Counted from the first letter of the stretch, positions 52,350-61,710 are shown. The stretch: DNA of 64,000 bases from Burkholderia sp. L27(2015) (GCF_009765705.1 NZ_LMUX01000004.1:62001-126000), one strand, 5' to 3'. Made by a program: numbers and translations. Notes: a model not told the origin generated them from the sequence alone.

Positions 52350-52399
52350 GCGCGGCTCCTCTTTTTGAACCGGGTTGTTCCGGTTTTTGTTCCAGGTTT

Positions 52400-52501
52400 G
52401 TTCGATCACCGCACGCAATTTGCGCGCACCGGATTGACCTTGTATCGGTTCTTATCTTAAATTGACCGTGCGTTGATCGGATGAATGTTCGTTTATCGCA
52501 C
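52400..52501. promoter_or_regulatory. Two PcaR-like sites between pcaR and pcaI
   Basis: GTTCGATCACCGCAC (52400-52414) and GTTCGTTTATCGCAC (52487-52501) are two 15-mers differing in 5 positions from each other and in about 2 positions each from the site I recall for Pseudomonas putida PcaR (GTTCGATAATCGCAC). One lies toward each promoter, which fits repression of pcaR and activation of pcaI. Confidence 0.7.
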
Positions 52502-52600
52502 AACGCAATAGTATCGCTTTGCAGTGGTTTGTCCAGCCACGCGTTGCACGGTGCTTGCGTTTGCCCTCTGCGCACCCTGCTCAATTGGAAAGAGAGAACC

Positions 52601-53269
52601 ATGATCGATAAAACCGTTGCTTCGCTGGAGGCGGCCGTCAGCGTTATTCAAGACGGCGCCACTGTGATGATTGGCGGGTTCGGTACCGCCGGCATGCCTT
52701 CTGAACTCATCGATGCGCTGATTGCGCACGGCGCCCGCGACCTGACCATCGTCAACAACAACGCCGGTAACGGCGAGGTAGGTTTGGCTGCGCTGCTGAA
52801 GGCCAAACGGGTACGCAAAATCATCTGTTCGTTTCCTCGCCAGTCCGACTCGCAGGTTTTCGACGCACTGTATCGAGCCGGCGAACTCGAACTCGAACTG
52901 GTGCCCCAAGGCAATCTGGCGGCGCGCATCGAGGCTGCCGGCGCCGGGCTGGGCGCGATCTTCACGCCGACCGGCTACGGCACCTTGCTGGCCGAGGGCA
53001 AAGAGACTCGTGAAATCAATGGCCGCCATTACGTGCTCGAGTACCCGATCACAGCCGATTTCGCGCTGATCAAAGCCGAGCGCGGGGACCGCTGGGGCAA
53101 TCTGGTGTACCGCAAGGCCGCCCGCAACTTCGGGCCGATCATGGCGGCGGCTGCGCGCTGCACCATCGCTCAGGTACGCCAAATCGTGGCCCTCGGCGAG
53201 CTGGACCCCGAGACGATCATTACCCCGGGCATCTTCGTCCAGCGCGTCGTGCAAACCACTCCGGCCTGA
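52601..53269 (+). CDS. pcaI: 3-oxoadipate CoA-transferase, subunit A
   Basis: From ATG 52601 (AAGAGAG upstream) the protein has 222 residues. It follows PcaI throughout: VMIGGFGTAGMPSELIDALI, IVNNNAGNGEVGLAALLKAK, IICSFPRQSDSQVFDALYRA, GLGAIFTPTGYGTLLAEGKE and RKAARNFGPIMAAAARCTIA. It forms a two-subunit enzyme with PcaJ that moves CoA from succinyl-CoA to 3-oxoadipate. The closeness to PcaI favours this over acetoacetate transferase. Confidence 0.92.
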   Translation: MIDKTVASLEAAVSVIQDGATVMIGGFGTAGMPSELIDALIAHGARDLTIVNNNAGNGEVGLAALLKAKRVRKIICSFPRQSDSQVFDALYRAGELELELVPQGNLAARIEAAGAGLGAIFTPTGYGTLLAEGKETREINGRHYVLEYPITADFALIKAERGDRWGNLVYRKAARNFGPIMAAAARCTIAQVRQIVALGELDPETIITPGIFVQRVVQTTPA

Positions 53270-53281
53270 GAGAGAACCGCT

Positions 53282-53923
53282 ATGAACCGACTGAACCGCG
53301 ATCAAATGGCTGCCCGTGTAGCCCGCGATATCCCTGAAGGGGCTTACGTCAACCTGGGGATCGGTCTGCCCACCCGGGTGGCCAACTACTTGCCGCAGGA
53401 GCGGGAAATCTTCCTGCACAGCGAGAACGGCCTGCTGGGCATGGGGCCAGCGCCCGCCCCGGGCGAGGAAGATCCCGAGTTGATCAACGCCGGCAAGGAG
53501 CCGGTCACGCTGCTCCCGGGCGGCAGCTTTTTTCACCACGGCGATTCGTTTGCGATGATGCGCGGCGGTCACCTCGATATCTGCGTGCTCGGCGCGTTTC
53601 AGGTATCGCGGCGTGGCGATCTGGCGAACTGGCATACCGGTGCGCCGGGTGCCATCCCCGCCGTTGGTGGTGCGATGGATCTGGCAATCGGCGCCAAGCA
53701 AGTATTCGTGATGATGGAGTTGCTCACCAAGTCCGGGGAATCCAAGCTGGTCGAGCAATGTGCTTACCCGCTTACCGGGATTGCCTGCGTCGATCGTGTT
53801 TATACCGATCTGGCCATCATCGACATCACGCCCGAGGGTTTGCTCGTGCGTGAGATGGTCGATGGGTTGGACTTTGAAGAACTGCAGCGCCTGGCGGGTT
53901 TGCCGCTCGTGCAGTCCGCCTAA
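53282..53923 (+). CDS. pcaJ: 3-oxoadipate CoA-transferase, subunit B
   Basis: This 213-aa subunit contains the catalytic glutamate in FLHSENGLLGMGP (about residue 48). Further family regions are YVNLGIGLPTRVANYLPQE, GGSFFHHGDSFAMMRGGHLD and CVLGAFQVSRRGDLANWHTG. It starts 12 bp after pcaI and forms the CoA-transferase with it. AGAGAG lies before the ATG. Confidence 0.92.
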   Translation: MNRLNRDQMAARVARDIPEGAYVNLGIGLPTRVANYLPQEREIFLHSENGLLGMGPAPAPGEEDPELINAGKEPVTLLPGGSFFHHGDSFAMMRGGHLDICVLGAFQVSRRGDLANWHTGAPGAIPAVGGAMDLAIGAKQVFVMMELLTKSGESKLVEQCAYPLTGIACVDRVYTDLAIIDITPEGLLVREMVDGLDFEELQRLAGLPLVQSA

Positions 53924-53956
53924 GGGAACATGCAAGGAAGCACCAAAGGAAATACC

Positions 53957-55162
53957 ATGGAACACGCTTTTATTTGCGACGCGGTTCGCACCCCGTTCGG
54001 CCGCTATGGCGGCGCCCTGGCTAGCGTGCGCGCCGACGATCTGGCGGCGCTGCCGATCAAGGCGCTGATGGAGCGTCATCCCTCGCTGGACTGGGCGGCG
54101 GTCGAAGACGTGATTTACGGTTGCGCCAACCAGGCCGGGGAAGACAATCGCAACGTCGCGCGCATGGCCGGCCTGTTGGCCGGCTTGCCGGTGGAAGTGC
54201 CGGGCAGTACGGTGAACCGCCTGTGCGGCTCCAGCATGGACGCGATCGGCACGGCTGCGCGTGCGATCAAAGCGGGCGAAGCCGGGTTGCTGATTGCCGG
54301 CGGCGTGGAAAGCATGTCGCGCGCGCCTTTCGTGGTCGGCAAGGCGGATACGGCGTTTTCGCGGTCGATGAAGATGGAGGACACCACGCTCGGGTGGCGC
54401 TTTATCAACCCTCGGCTCAAAGGGCAGTACGGCGTCGATACGATGCCCGAGACCGGTGAAAACGTGGCGGACCAATTCGGCGTCTCGCGTGCTGATCAGG
54501 ACGCCTTTGCGTTGCGCAGCCAGCAACGCGCGGCGGCGGCGCAGCAGGCTGGGCGCTTCGACGATGAGATCGTACCGGTTAGCCTGCCGCAGAAAAAAGG
54601 CGATCCGAAGATCGTCGCCGTGGATGAACATCCGCGTGCCGATACCACGCTCGAAGCATTGGCGCGCTTGAAAGGCGTGGTACGTCCCGACGGCACGGTA
54701 ACGGCCGGCAATGCTTCGGGCGTGAACGATGGCGCATGCGCGGTGTTGCTCGCCAACGAAGCGACCGCTGCCCGCTTGGGCTTAACGCCGCGAGCGCGTG
54801 TGGTGGCGATGGCCACCGCCGGTATCGCACCGCGTATCATGGGTTTTGCTCCGGCGTATGCGATTCGCAAGGTGCTGGCGTTGGCAGGCCTGACGATGGC
54901 CGATATCGATGTGGTCGAATTGAACGAGGCATTCGCATCGCAGGCTCTGGCTGTGTTGCGCGATGTCGGTTTGCCCGACGACGCAGCCCATGTGAACCCC
55001 AATGGCGGCGCGATCGCGATCGGTCATCCGTTGGGCGCGAGCGGCGCGCGTCTGGTCACCACCGCGGCCTATCAACTGGCTCGTACCGGTGGTCGCTATG
55101 CCTTGTGCACGATGTGTATCGGCGTGGGGCAGGGTATCGCGCTGATTATCGAGCGGGTTTAA
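53957..55162 (+). CDS. pcaF: 3-oxoadipyl-CoA thiolase
   Basis: From ATG 53957 (AAGGA upstream) the protein has 401 residues. Thiolase active-site parts are the Cys of NRLCGSSMDAIG (about residue 90), GHPLGASGARLV (His) and CTMCIGVGQGIALI (second Cys). TTLGWRFINPRLKGQYGVDT is characteristic of beta-ketoadipyl-CoA thiolases. It cleaves 3-oxoadipyl-CoA to succinyl-CoA and acetyl-CoA, the last step of the pathway. An in-frame ATG at 53930 is less likely to be the start. Confidence 0.93.
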   Translation: MEHAFICDAVRTPFGRYGGALASVRADDLAALPIKALMERHPSLDWAAVEDVIYGCANQAGEDNRNVARMAGLLAGLPVEVPGSTVNRLCGSSMDAIGTAARAIKAGEAGLLIAGGVESMSRAPFVVGKADTAFSRSMKMEDTTLGWRFINPRLKGQYGVDTMPETGENVADQFGVSRADQDAFALRSQQRAAAAQQAGRFDDEIVPVSLPQKKGDPKIVAVDEHPRADTTLEALARLKGVVRPDGTVTAGNASGVNDGACAVLLANEATAARLGLTPRARVVAMATAGIAPRIMGFAPAYAIRKVLALAGLTMADIDVVELNEAFASQALAVLRDVGLPDDAAHVNPNGGAIAIGHPLGASGARLVTTAAYQLARTGGRYALCTMCIGVGQGIALIIERV

Positions 55163-55346
55163 GGATCAGGCATATGCATCCGGCATAGACCGTCGGAATC
55201 AGCCGCCAGGTTCGATACCTGGATCTGAATCGGGAGCAGGCGGCGCGCGAGATCGTTCTCGCGCGGCCGCCACGGCAAGACAGAAAAGCAGGTGCAAAAT
55301 ATTAATGCGAGCGTCGACACCGCTCGCAATATAAAGGAACGAGACA

Positions 55347-56729
55347 GTGGACAAGATACATAGAGAACCGGTGCCTGCAGGCGCCGCTGCACCGCGCCGA
55401 GGTTTGGTCACGGGGTTGGTTTACACGTTCGAACAAATCATGCCGGACCCCTTCGTTTTGTCGATCGGGCTCACGCTGGTGGTCGCGTTGGTGGCGGCAG
55501 GCTTTGCACCGCATGGCTCGATACCGAACATCCTCACCGCCTGGTACAACGGCACCTTCAACATCCTCGGCTTCGCGCTGCAGATGATCCTGATCCTCGC
55601 CACCGGCTATGCCATTGCCGATGCACCTGTGGTGCAGGGCGGCTTGCGTGCGCTGGCGGCGCGCGTGCACACGCCCACGCGTGCGGCGCTGCTGGTGTTT
55701 CCGGTGGTGGCGATCGCCGCCTGGTTGAACTGGGGGCTGGGGCTGGTGGTCGGCGCTTTGCTGGCGCGAGAAATCGCCCGGCGCGTCAAAGTGGATTTCG
55801 CGTGGCTGGTGGCCGGAAGCTATTCGGCGTGGTCGGTCTGCAATAGCGGCCTGTCGAGCTCGATCGCGCTGTCGCAGGCGTCGCACGGCAATGCGTTGAA
55901 TCTGGTCGAGAAAGCGACCGGCAATGTGATCGGTTTGAATGAGACCGTTTTCGCGCCGTTTGTCCTCATTCCTACCGTGCTGGTCGTCGTAGTGATGATG
56001 GTGATCTTCATCTGGATGCACCCCAAGCCCGAGCATGTTGTTGCATTTACGCAAGCCGAGGAGGGCGCGTTGCAGGATTCGCACGCGCGGCAGGCAACGC
56101 CGAACTCGTTCGCGTCGCGCGTGGAACGTTCGATGCTGGGCACTTTGTTCTTGTTGGCATTGGGCGTGGGTTATCTGTGGGTGACGTGGTCCAGCAAGGG
56201 CTTCGAGCTCGACATCAATACGACGATCCTGATCTTCCTGCTGATCGGCCTGGCCTTGCAACGTACGCCGATTGCTTATGCCGACGCGATACGCGGGGCG
56301 GCTCGGCAAACCGGCTCGATGCTGCTGCAATATCCTGTGTATGGGGGGATCATGGGCATCATGATCGGCACGGGACTGGCGTCCGTTATTGCCAAGGCGT
56401 TCGTCGCGATTGCCACGCCAGCCACGTTGCCGGTATGGAGTTATTTGAGCTCGCTGATCATCACGTTGCTGATCCCCAGTGCGGGCGGCCATTGGGCTGT
56501 GCAGGGCCCGTTCGTGTTGCCCGCTGCGCTTAGCCTGCATGCTTCGGTGCCGCATACCGCCATGGGTGTGGCGATGGCGGAGAACGTGTCGAATATGCTG
56601 CAGCCGTTCTGGGCGGTGCCGGTGGTCGCGATCGCCGGGATACGCATCCAGCGCGTGATGGGTTACACGGCGGTTACGTTCGCTGTCTCGCTCGTGATTT
56701 ATGCGGCGGCGCTCTGGCTGATTCCTTGA
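55347..56729 (+). CDS. atoE: AtoE-family short-chain fatty acid transporter
   Basis: The GTG start at 55347 has AAAGGA nine bases upstream. The 460-aa protein has about 11 membrane segments and the AtoE / TIGR00366 landmarks: LVYTFEQIMPDPFVLSIGLT, NILGFALQMILILATGYAIA, WLNWGLGLVVGALLAREIAR, GSYSAWSVCNSGLSSSIALS and YPVYGGIMGIMIGTGLA. The family imports short-chain fatty acids such as acetoacetate. It follows pcaF after 184 bp on the same strand, so import of an oxo-acid feeding the thiolase is a reasonable guess. It may have its own promoter. Confidence 0.85.
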   Translation: MDKIHREPVPAGAAAPRRGLVTGLVYTFEQIMPDPFVLSIGLTLVVALVAAGFAPHGSIPNILTAWYNGTFNILGFALQMILILATGYAIADAPVVQGGLRALAARVHTPTRAALLVFPVVAIAAWLNWGLGLVVGALLAREIARRVKVDFAWLVAGSYSAWSVCNSGLSSSIALSQASHGNALNLVEKATGNVIGLNETVFAPFVLIPTVLVVVVMMVIFIWMHPKPEHVVAFTQAEEGALQDSHARQATPNSFASRVERSMLGTLFLLALGVGYLWVTWSSKGFELDINTTILIFLLIGLALQRTPIAYADAIRGAARQTGSMLLQYPVYGGIMGIMIGTGLASVIAKAFVAIATPATLPVWSYLSSLIITLLIPSAGGHWAVQGPFVLPAALSLHASVPHTAMGVAMAENVSNMLQPFWAVPVVAIAGIRIQRVMGYTAVTFAVSLVIYAAALWLIP

Positions 56730-56803
56730 ACGAGGCGACGGGTTTTTCCTGCCCTGAGCGGGAATGGTTAAGAGAAAAAAATCGCTAATGTGAAGTGCAC
56801 CTC

Positions 56804-56836
56804 AGAGATTGGACACCCGTCCAATCTCTTTTTTTA
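56804..56836 (+). terminator. Rho-independent terminator
   Basis: AGAGATTGGAC and GTCCAATCTCT pair around a 4-base loop and are followed by a run of T. It ends the pca/atoE transcript about 75 bp after the atoE stop. Confidence 0.93.
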
Positions 56837-57097
56837 TGACGAAGTGCCAGTGAGTATCTGAAACTTGAAGTCGTCGCAAATCCTTGCGAGTACCTCCGAC
56901 TTTTTCAGTCTTCCACCTCGCTCCCACAGCATGTCGATCTTCCTGAGATACGTGACAACGCGCTCGGTCGAACTGTAAGCGATCGAATGTCGGTCGCGGT
57001 CAACGCTCTCGACTTTCGCTGAAAACGAGTCTTCCAAATTTTCGCAAATGCGCCGATATCGTCTCGATATTGCTCCGCGTTTCGCCACGATCCGCAT
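56834..57097 (-). CDS. Hypothetical protein, 87 residues
   Basis: This minus-strand ORF encodes a highly charged, mostly helical 87-aa protein (MRIVAKRGAISRRYRRICEN; RVVTYLRKIDMLWERGGRLK; KSEVLARICDDFKFQILTG). No signal peptide, membrane segment or recognised motif. There is no clear ribosome binding site. The stretch is AT-richer than its flanks, which makes an 87-codon ORF less expected by chance. It lies between a terminator and vgrG; it may be a leftover of a mobile island. Weak call. Confidence 0.4.
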   Translation of the reverse strand: MRIVAKRGAISRRYRRICENLEDSFSAKVESVDRDRHSIAYSSTERVVTYLRKIDMLWERGGRLKKSEVLARICDDFKFQILTGTSS

Positions 57098-57180
57098 CCC
57101 AATTTATTTGAAGAATATCGCTTATCCTCGCGGACGCGCCGTGTTAGCGGGCGTCTCTTCGACTAGGGAAAAATTCATTT

Positions 57181-59673
57181 ATGAAATCGATGGTGTTGCC
57201 GTCCCAGGCATATGAGTTAAAGCTCGCGCCGCATCCGGCGCCGTTCTCGGTGCTCAAATTTGCGGGCCTTGATGCGGTCAGCGAGCTATATCGGTACGAG
57301 GTCGAATTCACGAGTCCCGTTGCCCATATCCCGACGGAGAAAGTGCTCGGGCGGCCCGCGAGATTCATCATCGACACCATTGATCCGAACGCTGAGTATC
57401 TGCGTCATATGTTTGGCGAGAATGCAGAAAAGTTCAGCGACATGCCGCCAGCGCGCACGATACATGGCGTTGTCACCGAGTTCGTCCAGTTCGAGACGTC
57501 GGCGGATCAGACACGCTACAAGTTGGTGATTGAGCCGCGCACGGCCGATCTCGCGCGCGGCAAGAAGAGCCGGCTGTTTCAGAAGCAATCGGTACAGGAA
57601 ATCATCACGCAGACGCTGAACCACTACGGCTACGGCGACGGTGTTGACTTCAAGTTCCAGTTGCGCGCGCAGTACAAGCGTCACGAATACATCACGCAAT
57701 ACCATGAGAGCACGTTCGCGTTTATCCAACGCATCGCGGCGGACGAAGGCATCTGGTTTCGCTTCGAGCAGGTGAAGAATCGAGAAGTCATCATTTTCGG
57801 TGACGACCTCGATGCGTATGCACGCAACCAGAGAACGGTGCCGCTGCGACGCGAGTCGGGTCTGGAGAGCGCAGGCGCTCAGGCCATCAAGTCGCTTGAG
57901 TGTCGCATGCAGCGCGTGCCGGAATCGGTTCAGTTGAACGATTACAACCATCGACAGGCAAACGTGCCTCTGCTCGTCGAGGCAAACGCCGCGCGCAACG
58001 ACACGACCACGAATGGTGTGGACTCTCGCTGGGGCGAACACTACGCGACACCGGAAGAAGGGCAACGCATTGCACAGTTACGCCATGAAGCTCATCTAGC
58101 CCAGCAGACGACCTTCAAGGGCGAAGGCAACGCGTTTGCTCTGGAGGTCGGCGAAGTATTGAAAATCGATCCCAACCCTGCGTACGCACCACACGGTTTG
58201 TTCATCCTATCGGTCGAGTCGAGTGGTGGCCGCCGCCAAGCGTACTGGAATACCTTCACGGCGATTCCGTCGGACCGCGTCTGGCGCACACCCATCGATC
58301 CGGAGGCGCAGCCGGTGATTAAAGGTCTCCTGCCGGCACGCATCACCTCGCCCGGCGACTATTCCCGTGCCTACCTGACCCCGGAAGGCTGGTACGTGAT
58401 CAAGCTACCGTTCGATCTGGATGCCTGGAGCCCGGGTGGTACAAGCCGGCCCGTGCGGCGCTCAAAGCCCTTCAGCGGCGACAACTATGGTCATCACTTC
58501 CCACTGATCGATGGCGCGGAGGTCGCGATCGCTTTTACGCTGGGGGATCCCAATCGGCCCATCATTGTCGGCGCATTGCACGATAGCTTGCATCCGGATC
58601 TGGTCAACACCTTCAACCACACCCGCAACCTTATCCGCACGGTCGCGCAGAACGAACTGCGGATGGAGGACCGAGACGGCTTAGAGCATATCCGGCTGAC
58701 AACACCGTTTCAGACCAGCGAGTTGAGTCTCGGGCACATGGTCGACGGCAACAGCAAAGAGCGCGGGCAAGGGGCTGAACTGCGCACCGACGAGCACCTT
58801 GCGATGCGCAGCGGCAAGGGCATCCTGATCTCAGCCGATGCGCAGCCTGGGGCCAATGGCAAACAAATGGACATGGAGTCCACGCGCAAATTGCTTGAAC
58901 AGGCCTTGGAACAGATGGAGGAACTTGCCGCCGCAGCGAAATCGGCGCGAGCAGGCGTCGCTGATCTTGCCGCGCAACGGGAGGTGCTGGACAACGTCCT
59001 CAAGAGGTTCGAGTACCCGGCCGTGGTGATGAGTGCGCCGGACGGCATTGGTCTGGTGTCAGGGGACCATCTGCAGCTGTCGGCCGGCAAGAACTTGATT
59101 GCTAACGCAGGGGGCAGTGCGGACATCGGCGTGCAGAATAATTTCACGGTCGCGGCGGGTGAGGCCATCTCGCTCTTCGCGCAGAAGGGGGGCATGAAAC
59201 TCTTTGCCGCGAGGGGCAAGGTAGAAGTCCAGGCGCAACGCGGTGAGATGACGCTTGCGGCGCTCAAGGACTTCACGATCACCAGTTCTGCAGACAGGAT
59301 TGTCCTGACGGCAGCTAAGGAAGTCTGGATCGGCGCGGGCGGGTCGTATATCAGGATCAGCGCCAACGGAATTGAATACTGTACGCCGGGCGATATCTAC
59401 GAGCGGTGTGCGTATTGGGGGTTGGAGCCAGCGGCATCCAGCCCTGTCCACAAACAGGCGCTGGCGAACGCTTTGCCCACGCAGCATGTGATGCTCGATG
59501 CTGCGGCTGCGCCGGCTTCGCTGGGCAGCATACCGAAAGGCATGCCCTACAAGCTCTTCGCGGATGGTGTGTTGGTTAAGCAAGGTGTGATCGACGCAAG
59601 CGGCCAAATTCCGGTCGACCACCACGTCACCACCAAGAAATACACACTGGCGCTGGCAGGCGGCGCCACGTAG
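57181..59673 (+). CDS. vgrG: Type VI secretion system spike protein VgrG
   Basis: This 830-aa protein has the gp27-like base (about 1-370, FAGLDAVSELYRYEVEFTSP, FSDMPPARTIHGVVTEFVQF, FAFIQRIAADEGIWFRFEQV), the gp5-like OB part (about 380-500: ARITSPGDYSRAYLTPEGWY; GHHFPLIDGAEVAIAFTLGD), and a DUF2345 beta-helix-like region (about 560-740). A C-terminal extension of about 90 residues after YERCAYWG ends in a small domain (LFADGVLVKQGVIDASGQIP) common as an effector-loading adaptor. It tips the T6SS tube. No other T6SS structural genes are in the window, so it is an orphan vgrG that uses a cluster elsewhere. Confidence 0.95.
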   Translation: MKSMVLPSQAYELKLAPHPAPFSVLKFAGLDAVSELYRYEVEFTSPVAHIPTEKVLGRPARFIIDTIDPNAEYLRHMFGENAEKFSDMPPARTIHGVVTEFVQFETSADQTRYKLVIEPRTADLARGKKSRLFQKQSVQEIITQTLNHYGYGDGVDFKFQLRAQYKRHEYITQYHESTFAFIQRIAADEGIWFRFEQVKNREVIIFGDDLDAYARNQRTVPLRRESGLESAGAQAIKSLECRMQRVPESVQLNDYNHRQANVPLLVEANAARNDTTTNGVDSRWGEHYATPEEGQRIAQLRHEAHLAQQTTFKGEGNAFALEVGEVLKIDPNPAYAPHGLFILSVESSGGRRQAYWNTFTAIPSDRVWRTPIDPEAQPVIKGLLPARITSPGDYSRAYLTPEGWYVIKLPFDLDAWSPGGTSRPVRRSKPFSGDNYGHHFPLIDGAEVAIAFTLGDPNRPIIVGALHDSLHPDLVNTFNHTRNLIRTVAQNELRMEDRDGLEHIRLTTPFQTSELSLGHMVDGNSKERGQGAELRTDEHLAMRSGKGILISADAQPGANGKQMDMESTRKLLEQALEQMEELAAAAKSARAGVADLAAQREVLDNVLKRFEYPAVVMSAPDGIGLVSGDHLQLSAGKNLIANAGGSADIGVQNNFTVAAGEAISLFAQKGGMKLFAARGKVEVQAQRGEMTLAALKDFTITSSADRIVLTAAKEVWIGAGGSYIRISANGIEYCTPGDIYERCAYWGLEPAASSPVHKQALANALPTQHVMLDAAAAPASLGSIPKGMPYKLFADGVLVKQGVIDASGQIPVDHHVTTKKYTLALAGGAT

Positions 59674-59677
59674 CGAA

Positions 59678-61660
59678 ATGCTGCGGCAAGCAGACATGAG
59701 CGTCGTGCGTACCAAGTTTGCCTTCCCATGCAGACGTGAATCGGATCATCTGCCGGCACTCGATCCGGAGGCCGATCAGTTGTTCAAGTATGGCCGTTAC
59801 CTGCAAAAACTGGACGGACCGAACGACTCTGACGAGGTTGCGCGCTACTACCGGATTGCTGCCGCCCACGGTCACTACAAGGCCAACCACAACCTGCAAT
59901 CGATGTTGGCGGATGGGCTTGCATCGCCCAACCGTAGTGAGGAAATCATTGATCTGATCGGGCAATCGGTCAGGCAAGATGTGCCAACCGGATACTACGA
60001 CATGGGCTACTCCCTGCTCTATGGCTATGGAATGAAGCAGGATGACAGCAACGCGCTCCGCTATCTCCGTAAAGCCGCCGATATGGGTAACTCGGATGCA
60101 CAAAACTATGTGGGCGATTTGCTCATTAAGGCGGAACGCGAGATCGGCAAGCAGATGCTTGCGTGTGCGATGGAACAAGGCAACGGGGACGCCGCTAACA
60201 ACTTGGCGGAGTACTACGCGGTGAATGAAAACGTCACCGCCGCCGTCAGCGCTCACCAAAAGGGAGTGCAAGGCGGCAATGCAGATTCGGCTTTTATTCT
60301 TGAGAGTGGGTTCAAAGGACTCCTATCGCCAGGCAACGTGGACTACTTTGCGCTACCCAACGACCCAGAACGCGCACGCCGATACGAGCTGATCAGGTCT
60401 TTCATTGACAACAACAAAGGTCGCAATCCGAAGGTGCCGGATATTGACCAGATCGTGCCACTGCCACCGGCGAAGCTACCCGCCTGGGATGGCACGTTCC
60501 AGTGGCAGAAGGAGCAGGATGCGGCTCCGCCGCAAAAACCCTCTGACAAACTGATCGAGCGTCTGAGCAAGGATAAAGACCTCGACCCGGCGACCGGTTT
60601 GCCACTGACTGCCTCAACAACCCAAAGCGCCCAGACTGCCCGACGTCGCCTGGAGGCGTGGTCTCAAGCTGACATGAGCGCGGTGCGCGTCAGTTTCCCT
60701 TTCACGTGCACGCATGAAGCCGATCGTCTGCCGCCGCTGGACGTACAGGCCGACGAGCTTTTTGAGTATGGCCATTATCTGGAAGGGCTGGACGGACCGA
60801 AGGATTTGAGTGCCATCGCCCGTTACTATCGGATCGCGGCTGCACATGGCCACTACAAGGCCATGCACAATCTGCAGCGGCTAGTGTGGAAAGATTCCGC
60901 CTCGTCGCCCACCCCTGCTCGGGAAACCATCGATCTGGTTGGGCGGTTGATGAACGCTGGTGTGCCGGACGGTTACATCGACATGAGCGGTTACCTCGAT
61001 CTTGACTATAGTGTGCAGCCGGACAAATACAAGGCGCTGCGCTATTTGCGCAAGGCCGCTGATCTGGGCAGCCCCGAGGCGCAGGTTGAAGTCGGCGACA
61101 TTTTAGAACCCGTGGAGAACGCGCCAGAGATTGCGGAGCAGATGTACCGGTGCTCAGCCGACGAGGGCTATGCTCGCGGCGCTAGCAGATTGGGCATTTA
61201 TTTCGCGAAGAAGAGACGCTATCCCGAAGCAATCGAGGCCTTCCAGAAGGGGGTGGAGGCTGGCAGTATGATCTCGGCAATGGTGTTTGAGTCTGGGTTC
61301 GGAGAGAGGGTGTCGCGCGACGACATGGAGTACGTGGGGCTCCCCGGCGATCCCGAGCGCGCACGCCGTTACCGTGCAATTGCGGAGTTTATGCGCGTCA
61401 ACGACGGTCACAATCCGAAAGTGCCTGACATCGACCAGATCGTGCCCCTGCCGCCGGCGCAGTTGCCACCATGGGACGGCACGTTCCAATGGCAGAGGGA
61501 GCAGAATGCAACAGTTCCTCCGCAGAAGCCTTCGGATGAGCTGATCGAGCGTCTGAGCAAAGACAAAAATCTCGACCCGGCAACCGGTCTGCCGATGACC
61601 GGCTCCGCGAGCAAAGGCGCCGAAACTGACCAACCGGCCAACGCCACCGGACGGTTGTAG
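59678..61660 (+). CDS. Sel1-like repeat protein with internal duplication (two DUF6396-type halves)
   Basis: This 660-aa protein consists of two homologous halves with a repeat offset of 326 residues: ADMSVVR (5-11) versus ADMSAVR (331-337); VARYYRIAAAHGHYKANHNL (54-73) versus the same with one or two changes near 380-399; and NPKVPDIDQIVPLPPAKLP with KPSDKLIERLSKDKDLDPAT in both. Each half contains Sel1-like helical repeats (LRYLRKAADMGNSDAQNYVG). No signal peptide is seen and neither ATG 59678 nor 59696 has an SD. Relatives often follow vgrG/effector genes and are suspected immunity or adaptor proteins; no toxin gene is present here. Confidence 0.8.
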   Translation: MLRQADMSVVRTKFAFPCRRESDHLPALDPEADQLFKYGRYLQKLDGPNDSDEVARYYRIAAAHGHYKANHNLQSMLADGLASPNRSEEIIDLIGQSVRQDVPTGYYDMGYSLLYGYGMKQDDSNALRYLRKAADMGNSDAQNYVGDLLIKAEREIGKQMLACAMEQGNGDAANNLAEYYAVNENVTAAVSAHQKGVQGGNADSAFILESGFKGLLSPGNVDYFALPNDPERARRYELIRSFIDNNKGRNPKVPDIDQIVPLPPAKLPAWDGTFQWQKEQDAAPPQKPSDKLIERLSKDKDLDPATGLPLTASTTQSAQTARRRLEAWSQADMSAVRVSFPFTCTHEADRLPPLDVQADELFEYGHYLEGLDGPKDLSAIARYYRIAAAHGHYKAMHNLQRLVWKDSASSPTPARETIDLVGRLMNAGVPDGYIDMSGYLDLDYSVQPDKYKALRYLRKAADLGSPEAQVEVGDILEPVENAPEIAEQMYRCSADEGYARGASRLGIYFAKKRRYPEAIEAFQKGVEAGSMISAMVFESGFGERVSRDDMEYVGLPGDPERARRYRAIAEFMRVNDGHNPKVPDIDQIVPLPPAQLPPWDGTFQWQREQNATVPPQKPSDELIERLSKDKNLDPATGLPMTGSASKGAETDQPANATGRL

Positions 61661-61710
61661 CCTAGCACCGCGATGCAACGCAGTGCGAACGTCTCAATCT
61701 CAAATTAAAA

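Noticed and set aside
52493-54631. A 712-codon open frame on the minus strand, antisense to pcaI-pcaJ-pcaF
   Set aside because: High-GC codon bias of the sense genes leaves the antisense frame open; composition is rich in His/Arg/Gln with no domain, and the sense genes are unambiguous.
55208-55224. T-arm-like sequence, CCAGG-TTCGATA-CCTGG, in the pcaF-atoE gap, resembling part of a tRNA
   Set aside because: No acceptor pairing, D-arm or anticodon arm can be built around it; a chance hairpin or small remnant at most.
55302-56555. A 417-codon minus-strand frame antisense to the AtoE gene, with similar long frames at 2342-3448, 37798-39063 and 40107-41441
   Set aside because: All are shadows of well-supported genes; none has an RBS or a recognisable motif.
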